The notes under the pieces were generated by a model, which was not told the DNA's origin, searched no databases, and saw only the letters and a program-made list of their open reading frames with translations. Shown in pieces: positions 1 to 8,897 of a stretch of DNA of 42,404 nucleotides (positions are counted from its first letter, which is position 1; the number at the start of each line of letters is the position of its first letter). Made by a program: the position numbers and the translations under genes. The DNA is from Sphaerospermopsis sp. SIO1G1 (GTDB taxonomy: Bacteria; Cyanobacteriota; Cyanobacteriia; Cyanobacteriales; Nostocaceae). Where the stretch lies: NCBI GenBank assembly GCA_010672785.1, contig JAAHFX010000018.1, positions 1 to 42,404 on the forward strand. Reading direction: 5' to 3'.

Positions 1-127
1 ACGAATTACGAATTACGAATTACGAATTACGAATTACGAATTACGAATTACGAATTACGAATTACGAATTACGAATTACGAATTACGAATTACGAATTAC
101 GAATTACGAATTACGAATTACGAATTA
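1..127. repeat. ACGAATT heptamer tandem array
   Basis: About 18 near-perfect copies of ACGAATT, starting at or before the window edge. This is a short tandemly repeated repeat of the type common in Nostocales. The array runs into the 3' end of the minus-strand hydrolase gene and supplies its last codons and TAA stop. A second array of the same heptamer lies at 14972-15112. Confidence 0.97.
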
Positions 128-894
128 TTAATTCCTGTTAGAATTTCCGAAGAATCAGTAACAAAACCAAAGCATTGTTTAACATTATATAAAGTAGCTA
201 ACCAACAGTATTCTGGTGAAGTTGTCGCTGTACAATCTTTGACTAAAATACAGTCATATCCTAAAAAATTCGCATCACATAAAGTTGTGAAAACACATTG
301 ATCAGCATTCACACCAGTAAACAATATTGTTGTAATTCCTAAATTTTTTAAAATACTATCTAAAGGTGTATCCCAAAATCCACTCATCCGATATTTATCA
401 ACACAAATATCATTGGGAGATATTGATAATTCATCTACTACCGCTGCGGCCCAACTATCTTTCATTAAAACTTTTGCATTGTTTGTCGGCAGCTTATCAC
501 CTAATCCTACTCCCTCTCCGGTGGGGTTGTAAACATGATGCAAACCTGCACTAATATTGAGCAAGTCAGGACGATTTCCCCAATTTAACCAAATCACAGG
601 TACTTCCACATCCCGCAGTTTGGGTAATAGATTTTGTAAGGGTGCAATGGGTTGACGTGCAGGAGTGACATCTACACCAACTATATGGCCTAACCAACCA
701 TCTGGATGACAAAAATCATTCTGCATATCAATGATGATAATGGCAGTTTTGGCTAAGTCTAGACGTAGGGTTTTGGTTTCTGTGGGTAAAGTCAGGGGTT
801 TTGGGGTTTTCTGAGGACGTGTGATATCTGCAAAGTTCTCATTCACCCCCCAAGCATTGGGGTAAACTCCTAACTGTTTTAATGGTAGATTCAT
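118..894 (-). CDS. Isochorismatase-family cysteine hydrolase
   Basis: A protein of 258 aa with the isochorismatase/nicotinamidase fold. The Asp-Lys-Cys triad is visible as D56 (in IIIIDMQND), K167 (in CVDKYRMSG) and C200 (in TGVNADQCVF), which is the standard spacing for this amidohydrolase-like superfamily. Members cleave C-N or vinyl-ether bonds in small cytoplasmic substrates; the substrate here cannot be read from sequence. The ATG at 894 is preferred because AAGGTG lies 9 nt upstream; a GTG at 906 is also in frame. The gene is divergent from the amidohydrolase at 986, which suggests one heterocycle or amide catabolic step pair (inference). The last residues (N-S) and the stop codon lie inside the ACGAATT array, so the native C-terminus may have been altered by array expansion. 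Confidence 0.9.
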   Translation of the reverse strand: MNLPLKQLGVYPNAWGVNENFADITRPQKTPKPLTLPTETKTLRLDLAKTAIIIIDMQNDFCHPDGWLGHIVGVDVTPARQPIAPLQNLLPKLRDVEVPVIWLNWGNRPDLLNISAGLHHVYNPTGEGVGLGDKLPTNNAKVLMKDSWAAAVVDELSISPNDICVDKYRMSGFWDTPLDSILKNLGITTILFTGVNADQCVFTTLCDANFLGYDCILVKDCTATTSPEYCWLATLYNVKQCFGFVTDSSEILTGINNS

Positions 895-985
895 AATTGC
901 TAACACCTTAGATAGATCATTGCTTACTTTTTATTTAGCCTGAAATTACCTCAATAGTTCAATTACTTAATCAAGGTTAAAAGTT

Positions 986-2383
986 ATGAACTTTACAATC
1001 AAGCAAGCTTTAATTCCTGTTACAGAAGGTTACACAACTTTAGATGTACAAATTGTTGATGGTATTATCACTGCTATTGGTGAAAATTTAGATGTCATTG
1101 GCACAAAAATTAATGGTAAAAATAAACTATTACTGCCTGGTTTCTTTAATGCTCATACCCATTCTTCAGAAATGTGGCAACGGGGAATTATTCCACCTTT
1201 ACCCTTGGAATTGTGGATAGCAAATCTTTATGATTTTACTCCTTTGGATACTGAACAAATTTATCTCAGCGCATTAGGAACTGGGGTAGAAACTTTACTC
1301 TCTGGGGGAACAAGTGTAGTAGATCATTTAGTGTTAATTCCTGGTAAAGAATTAGAAACTATAACTACAGCAGTTCATGCTTATCAAAAATTAAAAATCA
1401 GGGCATTTATTGCACCTTTAATTCACGATGAATCTTTATCCGCAAGTTTACCAAAAGGAAAATCATTACTACAATATCAATCGTATTTTCGTCCCACTGC
1501 GGAGACTTTAGCAATTCTAGAAGAAGCTATAATTAAATTTCATCGTCCAGAAGCAGGAATCAATATTTTAGTTGCACCAACAGGAATTCAATTATGTACT
1601 GATGCTTTATTTAATGGTTGTAGTGAGTTAAGTAATCGTTATCATCTTTGTCGTCACGCCCATTTATTAGAAACTAAATCCCAGGAAAAATTAGCCCAAG
1701 AAAAATATGGTTGTAGTGCAGTTGAACACTTACATGAAATCGGTTTTTTAAATGAGAAAACTAGTTTAGCTCATTGTGTTTGGTTGAATGACACAGATAT
1801 TAATATTTTAGCCCAAACTAAATCTACTGTTGTCCATAACCCATTAAGTAATTTACGTTTGGGAAGTGGAATTGCGCCAATTTTAAAATATCTCCAAGCA
1901 GGAGTTAATGTAACTTTTGCTTGTGATGGTGCTTGTAGTAATGATGGTCAGGATTTATTGGAAGCTATTAAAATCGGTTCAATTTTACATAATGTCACTG
2001 ACTTTGATTATCAAACTTGGATTAACCCCCGTCAAGCTGTAGAAATGGCTAGTTTAGGTGGTGCAAAAGGTTTAGGTTTAGAACAACAATTAGGTTCTTT
2101 AACTGTAGGAAAAAAAGCCGATTTAGTTCTTTATGATTTGCAAAGTTTATCTTTACTACCACGTACAGATCCCATTGGTTTATTAATTTTAGGTCGTCCA
2201 GTGAATGCTGTTAATTGTGTTTGGGTAAATGGTGAACAAATCATTGATAATGGTCAATTTACCACTGTTGATATTGAACAATTAAAAACAGAATTATTTA
2301 ACCGCAGTCAATGGCAAATCCGAGGTGCATCACCAAGTGTAGAACAAATTGAATCTCATTATCGCCAAGTGATGGGTTTGTAG
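986..2383 (+). CDS. Amidohydrolase (TrzA / MtaD / guanine-deaminase-like)
   Basis: A 465-aa metal-dependent hydrolase of the amidohydrolase superfamily. Metal ligands are visible: H57 and H59 in NAHTHS, H226 in CRHAHLLE, H263 in SLAHCVW and the catalytic D314 in FACDGACSND. An N-terminal beta-sandwich half precedes the barrel (VDGIITAIGENL, then LLLPGFFNAHTH), and the sandwich closes at the C-terminus (GKKADLVLYDL). This organisation is typical of 5-methylthioadenosine/S-adenosylhomocysteine deaminases, triazine hydrolases and 8-oxoguanine deaminases; subfamily and substrate are not settled by reading alone. The start ATG has AAGG 9 nt upstream. It is divergent from the isochorismatase-family gene across 91 bp, so the two may share a control region and a pathway (inference). 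Confidence 0.9.
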   Translation: MNFTIKQALIPVTEGYTTLDVQIVDGIITAIGENLDVIGTKINGKNKLLLPGFFNAHTHSSEMWQRGIIPPLPLELWIANLYDFTPLDTEQIYLSALGTGVETLLSGGTSVVDHLVLIPGKELETITTAVHAYQKLKIRAFIAPLIHDESLSASLPKGKSLLQYQSYFRPTAETLAILEEAIIKFHRPEAGINILVAPTGIQLCTDALFNGCSELSNRYHLCRHAHLLETKSQEKLAQEKYGCSAVEHLHEIGFLNEKTSLAHCVWLNDTDINILAQTKSTVVHNPLSNLRLGSGIAPILKYLQAGVNVTFACDGACSNDGQDLLEAIKIGSILHNVTDFDYQTWINPRQAVEMASLGGAKGLGLEQQLGSLTVGKKADLVLYDLQSLSLLPRTDPIGLLILGRPVNAVNCVWVNGEQIIDNGQFTTVDIEQLKTELFNRSQWQIRGASPSVEQIESHYRQVMGL

Positions 2384-2416
2384 GAGAGGAAGAGGGGGTG
2401 ATGGGGAGGAAATTCC

Positions 2417-2492
2417 TTATCAGTTATCAGTTTTCAGTTATCAGTTTTCACTGTTTACTGTTAACTGTTAACTGTTAACTGCTAACTGTTCA
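2417..2492. repeat. Degenerate heptamer array (AGTTATC / TAACTGT type)
   Basis: Tandem variants of cagttatcagttttcagt followed by repeated gttaact units, sitting between the convergent amidohydrolase and LCP genes. It ends about 8 bp before the LCP stop codon. It is a typical cyanobacterial short tandem repeat with no coding role visible. Confidence 0.85.
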
Positions 2493-2499
2493 CCAGTCA

Positions 2500-3930
2500 C
2501 TATCTAATTTCAGTTTCAAAAAAAGGTTTGTTGTCTAACCAATCTTTACCTACTTGAATACTAATATCAGAAGCAATATTACCTGTACTTTCGACTTTTA
2601 CTTCTCCAAATCCTAACGTATTACGAATTGATTCAGCACTGGTACTATCTCCTTTTTGAGCGACAATGTTAGTGATTTCTAAGGGTTCGCTCCAAGGTTT
2701 AGAAACAAATATGTTACGATATCCAGCTTTGCGTAAGGCTGTAATTAAAGGTCGTATATCAGAGCGATCGCTATCGGTACTATCTTGAATTGCTACTCTT
2801 ATTCTGGCCGGATTAACTATTTGTTCAAATGCTTCTGTTTCTGTTTCTAAACCAAAATTTTGTACCATCAATTTCCGAATTTCTCGTCTATATGGTATCC
2901 AATAACTATAGTCATATTCATTTTTTTCACTGAATCTCCCTGGTAACATTAACATTTCCATGTTGGAGCGGTTAGTTTTTGTGCCAAAACCAACTAAAGC
3001 AACCAGTTCTTCAAGTGTTAAGTTTGTATCAATATTATCTTTTACTGTATTAAGAATATCTGGTAATCTGGTTAGTGTTCCAGGATTGAGGGTTTGTTCA
3101 ATTAATGCCCGGAGTACCATCTGTTGGCGTTGAATACGGCCAATATCCCCTAATTCGTCATGACGAAAACGCAATAGTTGTAATGCTTCTTCTCCTGCTA
3201 GATGTTGTCTACCTGCTTTCAAATTAATATATAGATGTTGAGACTCATCTACATATTTCATATCTTTAGGTACATAAACTGTAACTCCACCCAAAGCATC
3301 AATTAGTTTACTAACCCCTAAAACATTAATTCGCACATAACGATCAATACCGACACCACCGAGTAAATTACTCACTGTTTTAGCAGTTAAAGCTGGGCCA
3401 CCATCAACATTGGCAGAATTAATTTTTTTCAAACCAAACCCTTCAATTTCAGTGCGAGTATCTCTGGGAATAGAAAGCATGATGATCTTTTTGGTTTCTG
3501 GATCAAACTTGATCAAGAGCATCACATCCGCTAAACCACTGAAAGAATTAATCTGGGGTAGATAACCCAAATCATTAGTTTCACTGGGTGGGTTTTCTAC
3601 ATCAGGAGGTAACACACTCATACCCATCACCAAAATATGCACAGGGCGGGTTAATTGAGAGAACTTAAAACCATTACCTGAAATGCGATCGCTCTCAAAA
3701 ACCGCTGCTTCCTTAGCAGTTAACTGAGCTTGCTGTAATGGTGTACTACTCCAGGAAACTGCCAACAATGCTCCCGCTACGCCAGAAACCATAGCAATTC
3801 CACCCATCCCCAAAGCAAACCAAAACCAGCGTCCCGATTTTGTTCTGATTCTGCCTTTTGCTCTTGTTCTAGCTTTAGCCGACTTCTGATTGTCTGCTGA
3901 TGTTCTTTGACTAGTCACAGATTTCCTCAC
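2500..3930 (-). CDS. LytR-CpsA-Psr (LCP) family envelope glycopolymer ligase
   Basis: A 476-aa protein with a basic cytoplasmic N-terminus (about residues 1-33), one membrane anchor (about 34-60) and an extracytoplasmic LCP catalytic domain (about 95-290). Family marks are visible: DVMLLIKFDPETKK, the arginine motif SIPRDTR, KINSANVDGG, and the distal arginines in LLRFRHDELGDIGRIQRQQ. A C-terminal LytR_C-type domain follows (RVAIQDSTDSDRSD onward). LCP proteins transfer undecaprenyl-linked polymers to cell-wall peptidoglycan. The ORF opens with GTG at 3930; an in-frame GTG at 3918 has GAGG 6 nt upstream and may be the true start. The gene is convergent with the amidohydrolase across a heptamer array. 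Confidence 0.92.
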   Translation of the reverse strand: MRKSVTSQRTSADNQKSAKARTRAKGRIRTKSGRWFWFALGMGGIAMVSGVAGALLAVSWSSTPLQQAQLTAKEAAVFESDRISGNGFKFSQLTRPVHILVMGMSVLPPDVENPPSETNDLGYLPQINSFSGLADVMLLIKFDPETKKIIMLSIPRDTRTEIEGFGLKKINSANVDGGPALTAKTVSNLLGGVGIDRYVRINVLGVSKLIDALGGVTVYVPKDMKYVDESQHLYINLKAGRQHLAGEEALQLLRFRHDELGDIGRIQRQQMVLRALIEQTLNPGTLTRLPDILNTVKDNIDTNLTLEELVALVGFGTKTNRSNMEMLMLPGRFSEKNEYDYSYWIPYRREIRKLMVQNFGLETETEAFEQIVNPARIRVAIQDSTDSDRSDIRPLITALRKAGYRNIFVSKPWSEPLEITNIVAQKGDSTSAESIRNTLGFGEVKVESTGNIASDISIQVGKDWLDNKPFFETEIR

Positions 3931-4425
3931 ACTAACTAATAAAATGCCGTTAATTTTTTGCTTTAACTATAAAATCTACATATAGCAGGAGTCAGGAATA
4001 AAATTCTTTTGTAATCTTAGTTTTATCAATGGCTTAGACTAGCCTAGAGTCAAAATTGGTGTCCTCACTATTCTGGCTACTGTTGACAATAAATCAGAAT
4101 TAATATTGCTGACTTTTTCCTACTGTTGATACTACAAGACCTGTACTTTGGATTTCTCTTATTTTTGGGAGCATCCGGAGAGGTTAATTGGAGTATGGCA
4201 ATAGTGACACAGATTTAACCACTTTCCTGGACTGATTATCTATCAATTTCTACCTAACCGGATGTTGCCTAATCATTGCATAATTAAAAACCAGGCTCAT
4301 CATGTCTTGAATGATAATATTGTTCATAACCTATTCCCGCAACTACTTGCCTTAAGTTATCACCTCGATAGTTATTTACTCAAATCAATTTTAGGTGGTT
4401 AGTCTGATTTATTTTGCATTACTAC
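3931..4425. other. Intergenic region, no gene seen
   Basis: The 495 bp between the LCP gene and the small membrane protein, both read leftward, hold no credible ORF, tRNA or tandem repeat that I can recognise. The part next to 3930 should contain the LCP promoter, but no convincing -10/-35 pair stands out. Confidence 0.5.
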
Positions 4426-4812
4426 TTAGTATTTTCCTAAAATTCTATCTGCCAAACGACTAAATCCAGGCAATCGGTGAGATTTTCCTTGGATAACACG
4501 TAACATTAACCACACACTGACTAAAAAGTATCCAGAAGTAAAGAAACTATTAAGAATTAACAAACGTAATGTGAAAAACTCTGAAGTAGTTGCACCAGAA
4601 CCTAATAATAAGTATCCTAACAACCAAGTAAAAACTAAAGTAATGGACAGACGACTCATAGCCAATTGTTCCCGACTACCTTGATGACGATAGAGAGTCC
4701 AAAGAGAAGGAAAAAAACCAATCACAGGAATCAAGTAAATCAGTAGTAATGTTTTGGATGTTCTGGAATTTTCAAGTTTTGGGGAATTCTCGATGGGTGG
4801 GATGTTTTGCAT
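4426..4812 (-). CDS. Small multi-spanning membrane protein, function unknown
   Basis: A 128-aa protein with a polar N-terminus (about residues 1-20) and three likely membrane helices: about 21-42 (TLLLIYLIPVIGFFPSLWTL), 53-72 (LSITLVFTWLLGYLLLGSG) and 80-108 (the LRLLILNSFF..VSVWLMLRV stretch). A short basic tail follows. I do not recognise a named domain; it reads like a conserved cyanobacterial hypothetical protein. It stands alone, with 202 bp to the divergent transporter gene at 5015. No catalytic motif is visible. Confidence 0.75.
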   Translation of the reverse strand: MQNIPPIENSPKLENSRTSKTLLLIYLIPVIGFFPSLWTLYRHQGSREQLAMSRLSITLVFTWLLGYLLLGSGATTSEFFTLRLLILNSFFTSGYFLVSVWLMLRVIQGKSHRLPGFSRLADRILGKY

Positions 4813-5014
4813 TTTGGTTAGCCTAATCCTAAATTAGAGATACAGGAGACTTAATTATTGCTTCAGATCCAGGTCTGACGGCCAATAACACAGGAGCATA
4901 GTAATTGTATTCTTTGTTTTGGCTTGTACCTCCTTAAGCTACTCTCTGCTGTCATAATCTGTTAGCCATAATTTTAGTCAAGTTCTATTTATTTCTACAC
5001 CCAATTAGCGGAAA

Positions 5015-6178
5015 ATGCAGACAAGAAAGCTACTATACTGGTGGCAACAATTTACACCTGTAGCGCGGATCGCTGCGATCGCGTCACTTGCGCCTCTATT
5101 GGTTCTCAATGGTTGGGCCTTATCAGCTATTTTCAACTATTTTCACTCTTTGATAGTAATTTTAGTCGGAGCTTCAGTTTTAGCATTTCTGCTCAACTAC
5201 CCAGTCAGTTGGATGGAAAAACAGGGTGCTAAAAGAGACCAAGTAGCTATCTTGGTATTTTTATTAGCGTTATCAATTTTACTAGCATTGGGTGTAACTT
5301 TATTTCCCCTAGCTCTTTCCCAAGCTCAACAACTGGTAAATCGGTTACCGGATTTAATAGACTCTGGGCGATCGCAGTTAATGCTCTTGAATCAGAAGGC
5401 TGAAAATATCGGTATACCAATTAATCTCGATGCCATTGTGGTGCAAATTAATGATCGCGTCAAGGGACAACTACAAGATATTGCTGGACAAGTTTTAAAT
5501 CTAGCTGTGGTTACTTTTACCAGTCTTTTGGATTTCTTGCTCACAATGGTGTTAACTTTCTATTTGCTACAACATGGTGGGGAATTGTGGGAAAGTTTGG
5601 TTGGATGGCTACCAACTCGTTTTCGAGAACCTTTTTCTCAAACAGTACGTTTAAGTTTTCAGAATTTCTTTATTACCCAACTAATTTTATCCACTTGCAT
5701 GGCATCAGCGTTAATCTCCGCGTTTTTGTGGTTAAAAGTACCCTACGGATTACTATTTGGTTTAACCATTGGTATCATGGCACTTGTACCCTTCGGTGGT
5801 TCTGTAGGTATAGCCGCAACAACTTTATTAGTTTCTTTGCAAGATGTGTGGATGGGAGCAAGAGTTCTAGCAGCAGCGGTAATCGTACAACAAATCCTAG
5901 AAAACATGATTGCACCCAGGATTTTAGGTAATTTTACGGGTTTAAATCCAGTGTGGATTTTAATATCTGTCTTAACTGGAGCTAGAGTTGCTGGACTTTT
6001 GGGAGTAATTGTTGCTGTTCCCTGTGCGGTAGTAATTAAAACTATTATAATTGCTATTCGTCCACCTATAATTCGTAATCATCAACCAGATTCTTCCCCA
6101 GAGGAAATAACTACACCCAATAAATCAGAGGAATCTTCTACACCTGATTCTAGTTCTCTCAGTGCTTCTCAACCATAG
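5015..6178 (+). CDS. AI-2E / PerM (UPF0118) family transporter
   Basis: A 387-aa integral membrane protein. Hydrophobic segments occur at about residues 15-60, 65-95, 150-185, 210-275 and 300-350, with a soluble loop rich in Gln/Asn/Asp at about 95-150. The late segments GLLFGLTIGIMALVPFGGSV and the LLGVIVAVPCAVVIK stretch match the conserved C-terminal half of the AI-2E exporter family (TqsA, PerM). Substrate is unknown: cyanobacterial members are not shown to carry AI-2, and related proteins include Na+/H+ antiporters. The tail (about 355-387) is Ser/Thr/Pro-rich and probably disordered. A HIP1 site lies within the gene near its start (5075-5082). Confidence 0.9.
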   Translation: MQTRKLLYWWQQFTPVARIAAIASLAPLLVLNGWALSAIFNYFHSLIVILVGASVLAFLLNYPVSWMEKQGAKRDQVAILVFLLALSILLALGVTLFPLALSQAQQLVNRLPDLIDSGRSQLMLLNQKAENIGIPINLDAIVVQINDRVKGQLQDIAGQVLNLAVVTFTSLLDFLLTMVLTFYLLQHGGELWESLVGWLPTRFREPFSQTVRLSFQNFFITQLILSTCMASALISAFLWLKVPYGLLFGLTIGIMALVPFGGSVGIAATTLLVSLQDVWMGARVLAAAVIVQQILENMIAPRILGNFTGLNPVWILISVLTGARVAGLLGVIVAVPCAVVIKTIIIAIRPPIIRNHQPDSSPEEITTPNKSEESSTPDSSSLSASQP

Positions 6179-6255
6179 ATTTACCACAGAGTTGGTTCAG
6201 AGTTGAGTCATACTAATAGAAATTTTCATTAAATTTTATATTATTTTAACAATTA

Positions 6256-6350
6256 TAGGACTTATGCAGAAGTTACGGAAGAATGAACCACGAAGGACGC
6301 AAAGAACACGAAGATAAGAGGGTTACAAGAGATATTTTGCGTAAGTCCTA
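6256..6350 (+). mobile_element. MITE-like element, family 1, copy A (intact)
   Basis: A 95-bp element bounded by TAGGACTTATGCA and TGCGTAAGTCCTA, a 13-bp terminal inverted repeat with one mismatch. Its interior matches a second, truncated copy at 15113-15209 on the opposite strand. It has no coding capacity, which fits a non-autonomous miniature transposon remnant. Confidence 0.75.
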
Positions 6351-6382
6351 AGTTTGTTGAATAACTTGAGAAGGCATGATTA

Positions 6383-6466
6383 TATAGAACTACTATTTTA
6401 TTTTGGAACAGAACTCATTATATACGTCAATTCTTTTTCCCTATTCCCTGTTCCCTCTCCTATATA
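6383..6466 (-). repeat. Dispersed repeat, family 2, partial copy
   Basis: Read on the minus strand this gives a ggaacagggaatagggaa segment, then gacgtatataatgagttctgttcc and a tail ending in ttctata. It matches the right-hand part of the element at 9309-9421. The left terminal repeat is not recognisable. It lies in the 386-bp gap upstream of the beta-barrel gene. Confidence 0.6.
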
Positions 6467-6564
6467 GATTCTACAATTTTTATCATGTTTTACAACTTGT
6501 CTTTTGACAAACAAATTACTAAACATTATAAATGCCCCTGGATATAAGTTATCGAGGTGTATTA

Positions 6565-7926
6565 ATGAAGAGCTACTACAGTTTATTAATTGGGGGTATT
6601 ACAGTTTTTACTGTCAATTTTTCTGATTTTGTTTATGCAGAAACTAATTCAGCAGATAAACATCAAATAACATCTAAGATATCTACAGTTGAGCAAAATA
6701 GTAGTAACAAGCAAAACAAGGATAAACTGATATCTAAGTTAAAGAATTTAAGTAATCAATCCCTACAAAAATCTCATTCCATCAAAGATCATCAATTAAC
6801 AATTAATAGTTATTCTAGTCAACATCTACAACCTCTCAGTAACAATATTACTACCGAATACATTACCCAATTTCCAGATATTGAAAATCAAAAAGTAAGT
6901 GTTACTTTCCCTAAGTTAGCAGATAGCAACATTAGCGATAAACAAAGTAATTTTATCATCGCCGATGCAGATCATCATAATATTCCTGGTAAATGGTCAG
7001 CAGGCCGTCCAGATGGCCATGCACCTATTGGAGTCATGGGAGATCATACCCACAAAAAAGGAGAATTTATGTTTTCCTATCGCTATATGTTAATGGAAAT
7101 GAACGGCAATCGTAGCGGTACAAATAGTATTAGTGATGCAGAAGTTTTACAAGAGTTCATGGTGACACCCACCAGAATGACTATGCAAATGCATATGTTT
7201 GGAGGTATGTATGCGTTGGATGATAATCTAACTTTTATGGCCATGATTCCCTATGTCATTAAGGACATGGATCATGTTACCCGTTCGGGAGTGAATTTCA
7301 CCACCACATCAGAAGGTTTTGGAGATATAAGTACCTCAGCGTTGTACACAATTTTAGACCAAAATCAACAACGTATACATCTAAATTTAGGAGTCAGTTT
7401 TCCCACTGGTTCAATTAACGAAAGAGGTAATACACCCGCCGGTGCAAATCAGGTTTTACCTTATCCCATGCAAATTGGTTCTGGAACTTTTGATTTACTA
7501 CCTGGAATTACTTACCTTGGACAGTCCGGAGAAAATTCTTGGGGTTCACAACTACTCGCAACGCTCAGATTAGGAGAAAATGATAACAATTATAAATTAG
7601 GAGATCAAGGACAACTGAGTGCTTGGGTAGCAAGGAATTGGAGTAACTGGTTTGCTACTTCCCTACGATTAAAAGGACGCACTTGGGGAAATATTAGTGG
7701 TGCTGATTCACGATTAAACCCAGCTATGATCCCCACAGCTGATCCAAATCGGCGCGGAGGTACACAATTGGATTTAGGAATTGGTCTCAATTTATATGCT
7801 CCAGAAGGCAATTTGAAAGGTAGTAGATTAGCTGTGGAATTTGAATTACCTTTATATCGTTCTTTAGATGGCCCTCAATTAGAAACTGATTGGTTATTGA
7901 CGGTTGGACTCCAGACTTCTTTTTAA
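6565..7926 (+). CDS. Exported Met/His-rich outer-membrane beta-barrel protein
   Basis: A 453-aa protein starting with a signal peptide (MKSYYSLLIGGITVFTVNF, cut probably after VYA near residue 25). The ATG at 6565 is chosen because GAGGTG ends 5 nt upstream; an in-frame ATG at 6532 would add 11 residues before the signal. A low-complexity polar region (about 30-140) is followed by amphipathic beta-strand patterns to a terminal Phe (VGLQTSF), as expected for an outer-membrane barrel. The segments GVMGDHTHKKGEFMFSYRYM and MTMQMHMFGGMYAL are very rich in Met and His. It resembles the 'MetA-pathway of phenol degradation' transporter-like barrels, some of which occur next to copper-handling genes; a metal link here is inference only. 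Confidence 0.8.
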   Translation: MKSYYSLLIGGITVFTVNFSDFVYAETNSADKHQITSKISTVEQNSSNKQNKDKLISKLKNLSNQSLQKSHSIKDHQLTINSYSSQHLQPLSNNITTEYITQFPDIENQKVSVTFPKLADSNISDKQSNFIIADADHHNIPGKWSAGRPDGHAPIGVMGDHTHKKGEFMFSYRYMLMEMNGNRSGTNSISDAEVLQEFMVTPTRMTMQMHMFGGMYALDDNLTFMAMIPYVIKDMDHVTRSGVNFTTTSEGFGDISTSALYTILDQNQQRIHLNLGVSFPTGSINERGNTPAGANQVLPYPMQIGSGTFDLLPGITYLGQSGENSWGSQLLATLRLGENDNNYKLGDQGQLSAWVARNWSNWFATSLRLKGRTWGNISGADSRLNPAMIPTADPNRRGGTQLDLGIGLNLYAPEGNLKGSRLAVEFELPLYRSLDGPQLETDWLLTVGLQTSF

Positions 7927-8028
7927 GTTATTGAGACAGGACTTATATCGTTTCCGGGTGCATCGGTATTATTCCTTGAATATCCCCTGGTTTAATATCA
8001 ATATCTGTAGGGAATATATATCATGAAT

Positions 8029-8053
8029 GGGGCAACCACGGGGGATTTGCCCC
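8029..8053. repeat. Palindromic repeat GGGGCAA...TTGCCCC
   Basis: A 7-bp perfect stem (8029-8035 with 8047-8053) lies between the convergent beta-barrel and queD genes. It is a common intergenic palindrome type in cyanobacteria and could also work as a transcription stop, although no T-run follows. Confidence 0.5.
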
Positions 8054-8162
8054 TACGTGAGGACAATATATCATAGTGTAGCTTCATTCAGAAATGGTAT
8101 GAATTTTGAATTTTGATGTTTGAATTGCCATTGTGCGTGCAAAATGCAAAATGTACAATGGC

Positions 8163-8552
8163 TTAATCATCTCCATATTCAGCCCAAGAATTCGGTGTTT
8201 CTGACACAGCTACTTTCAATTTTACATCTGTGGTTAATTGCTCTTTTGTTTGATCATAAATATACTTAGCAATCATCTCCGCAGTGGTCTCATATTCTGG
8301 TGGTAAAACCTCATTGAGAACACAGTGATCTAACCCTCCTTTAGTGACATCTTTTTTGGCCCAACGTAAAGTTTTGAAATCAGCTACCATGACAGGATGA
8401 GGACAGTATTCTGAGGAATGTAACTGGGATGACTGTACTTCTATTTTCACCTTGTAGGTATGACCGTGCATTCTTCCACAAGGACCTTGGTAATCTTTGA
8501 TAAAGTGGGCGCTGTCAAAGCTAAACTCTGTGGATAATTTCCATGTTGGCAT
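8163..8552 (-). CDS. queD: 6-carboxy-5,6,7,8-tetrahydropterin synthase (QueD/PTPS family)
   Basis: A 129-aa protein of the usual length for QueD. Zinc-binding histidines are H16 (in FDSAHF) and H29 and H31 (in CGRMHGHTYK); the catalytic Cys is C25. The C-terminal motif VAVSETPNSWAEY carries the conserved substrate-binding Glu. QueD converts 7,8-dihydroneopterin triphosphate to 6-carboxytetrahydropterin, the second step of the 7-deazaguanine (queuosine) pathway. A pyruvoyl-tetrahydropterin synthase role (cyanobacterial pterins) is the alternative; the CxxxHGH arrangement favours QueD. No other queuosine gene is in the window. It is a single gene, convergent with the barrel gene. Confidence 0.92.
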   Translation of the reverse strand: MPTWKLSTEFSFDSAHFIKDYQGPCGRMHGHTYKVKIEVQSSQLHSSEYCPHPVMVADFKTLRWAKKDVTKGGLDHCVLNEVLPPEYETTAEMIAKYIYDQTKEQLTTDVKLKVAVSETPNSWAEYGDD

Positions 8553-8686
8553 TTTCTGTTGACCTTACAGTAAATTTTGAACCAAATACTTGTTTAACAA
8601 CGATCATCGAAAATTGATATCTTCGATTTTAAATCTTTGCACCTTTATCTATTTATCTAAGACAAATTCATAATTACTTAATTAAG

Positions 8687-8816
8687 TATAGTGATCCGAT
8701 TTGATTGATGTCCAAGTAGTATGGTATAAGTTATGTTGTTTATGAAGGTAGGAAACAAATCAGAATAATTTTCTTTTATACAGGGCTTTGTTCAATAATC
8801 AAATAAAATTCCTATA
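8687..8816 (+). repeat. Dispersed repeat, family 2, copy with terminal inverted repeats
   Basis: It begins TATAGTGATCCGATTTGATT and ends AATCAAATAAAATTCCTATA, an imperfect terminal inverted repeat about 130 bp apart. The same ends occur at 9309-9421. It fills much of the 345-bp gap upstream of the DUF4870 gene. It is non-coding and MITE-like. Confidence 0.6.
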
Positions 8817-8897
8817 TAATAAAAATATCCAGTGAAAAAATTAGTAATTTACCATAATCAGCACTGAAAACTAATATACATCAATAGGAGATAATTA

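Noticed and set aside
1..127. Possible CRISPR array
   Set aside because: Units are 7 bp with no spacers. The same applies to all other arrays in the window, and no cas gene is present.
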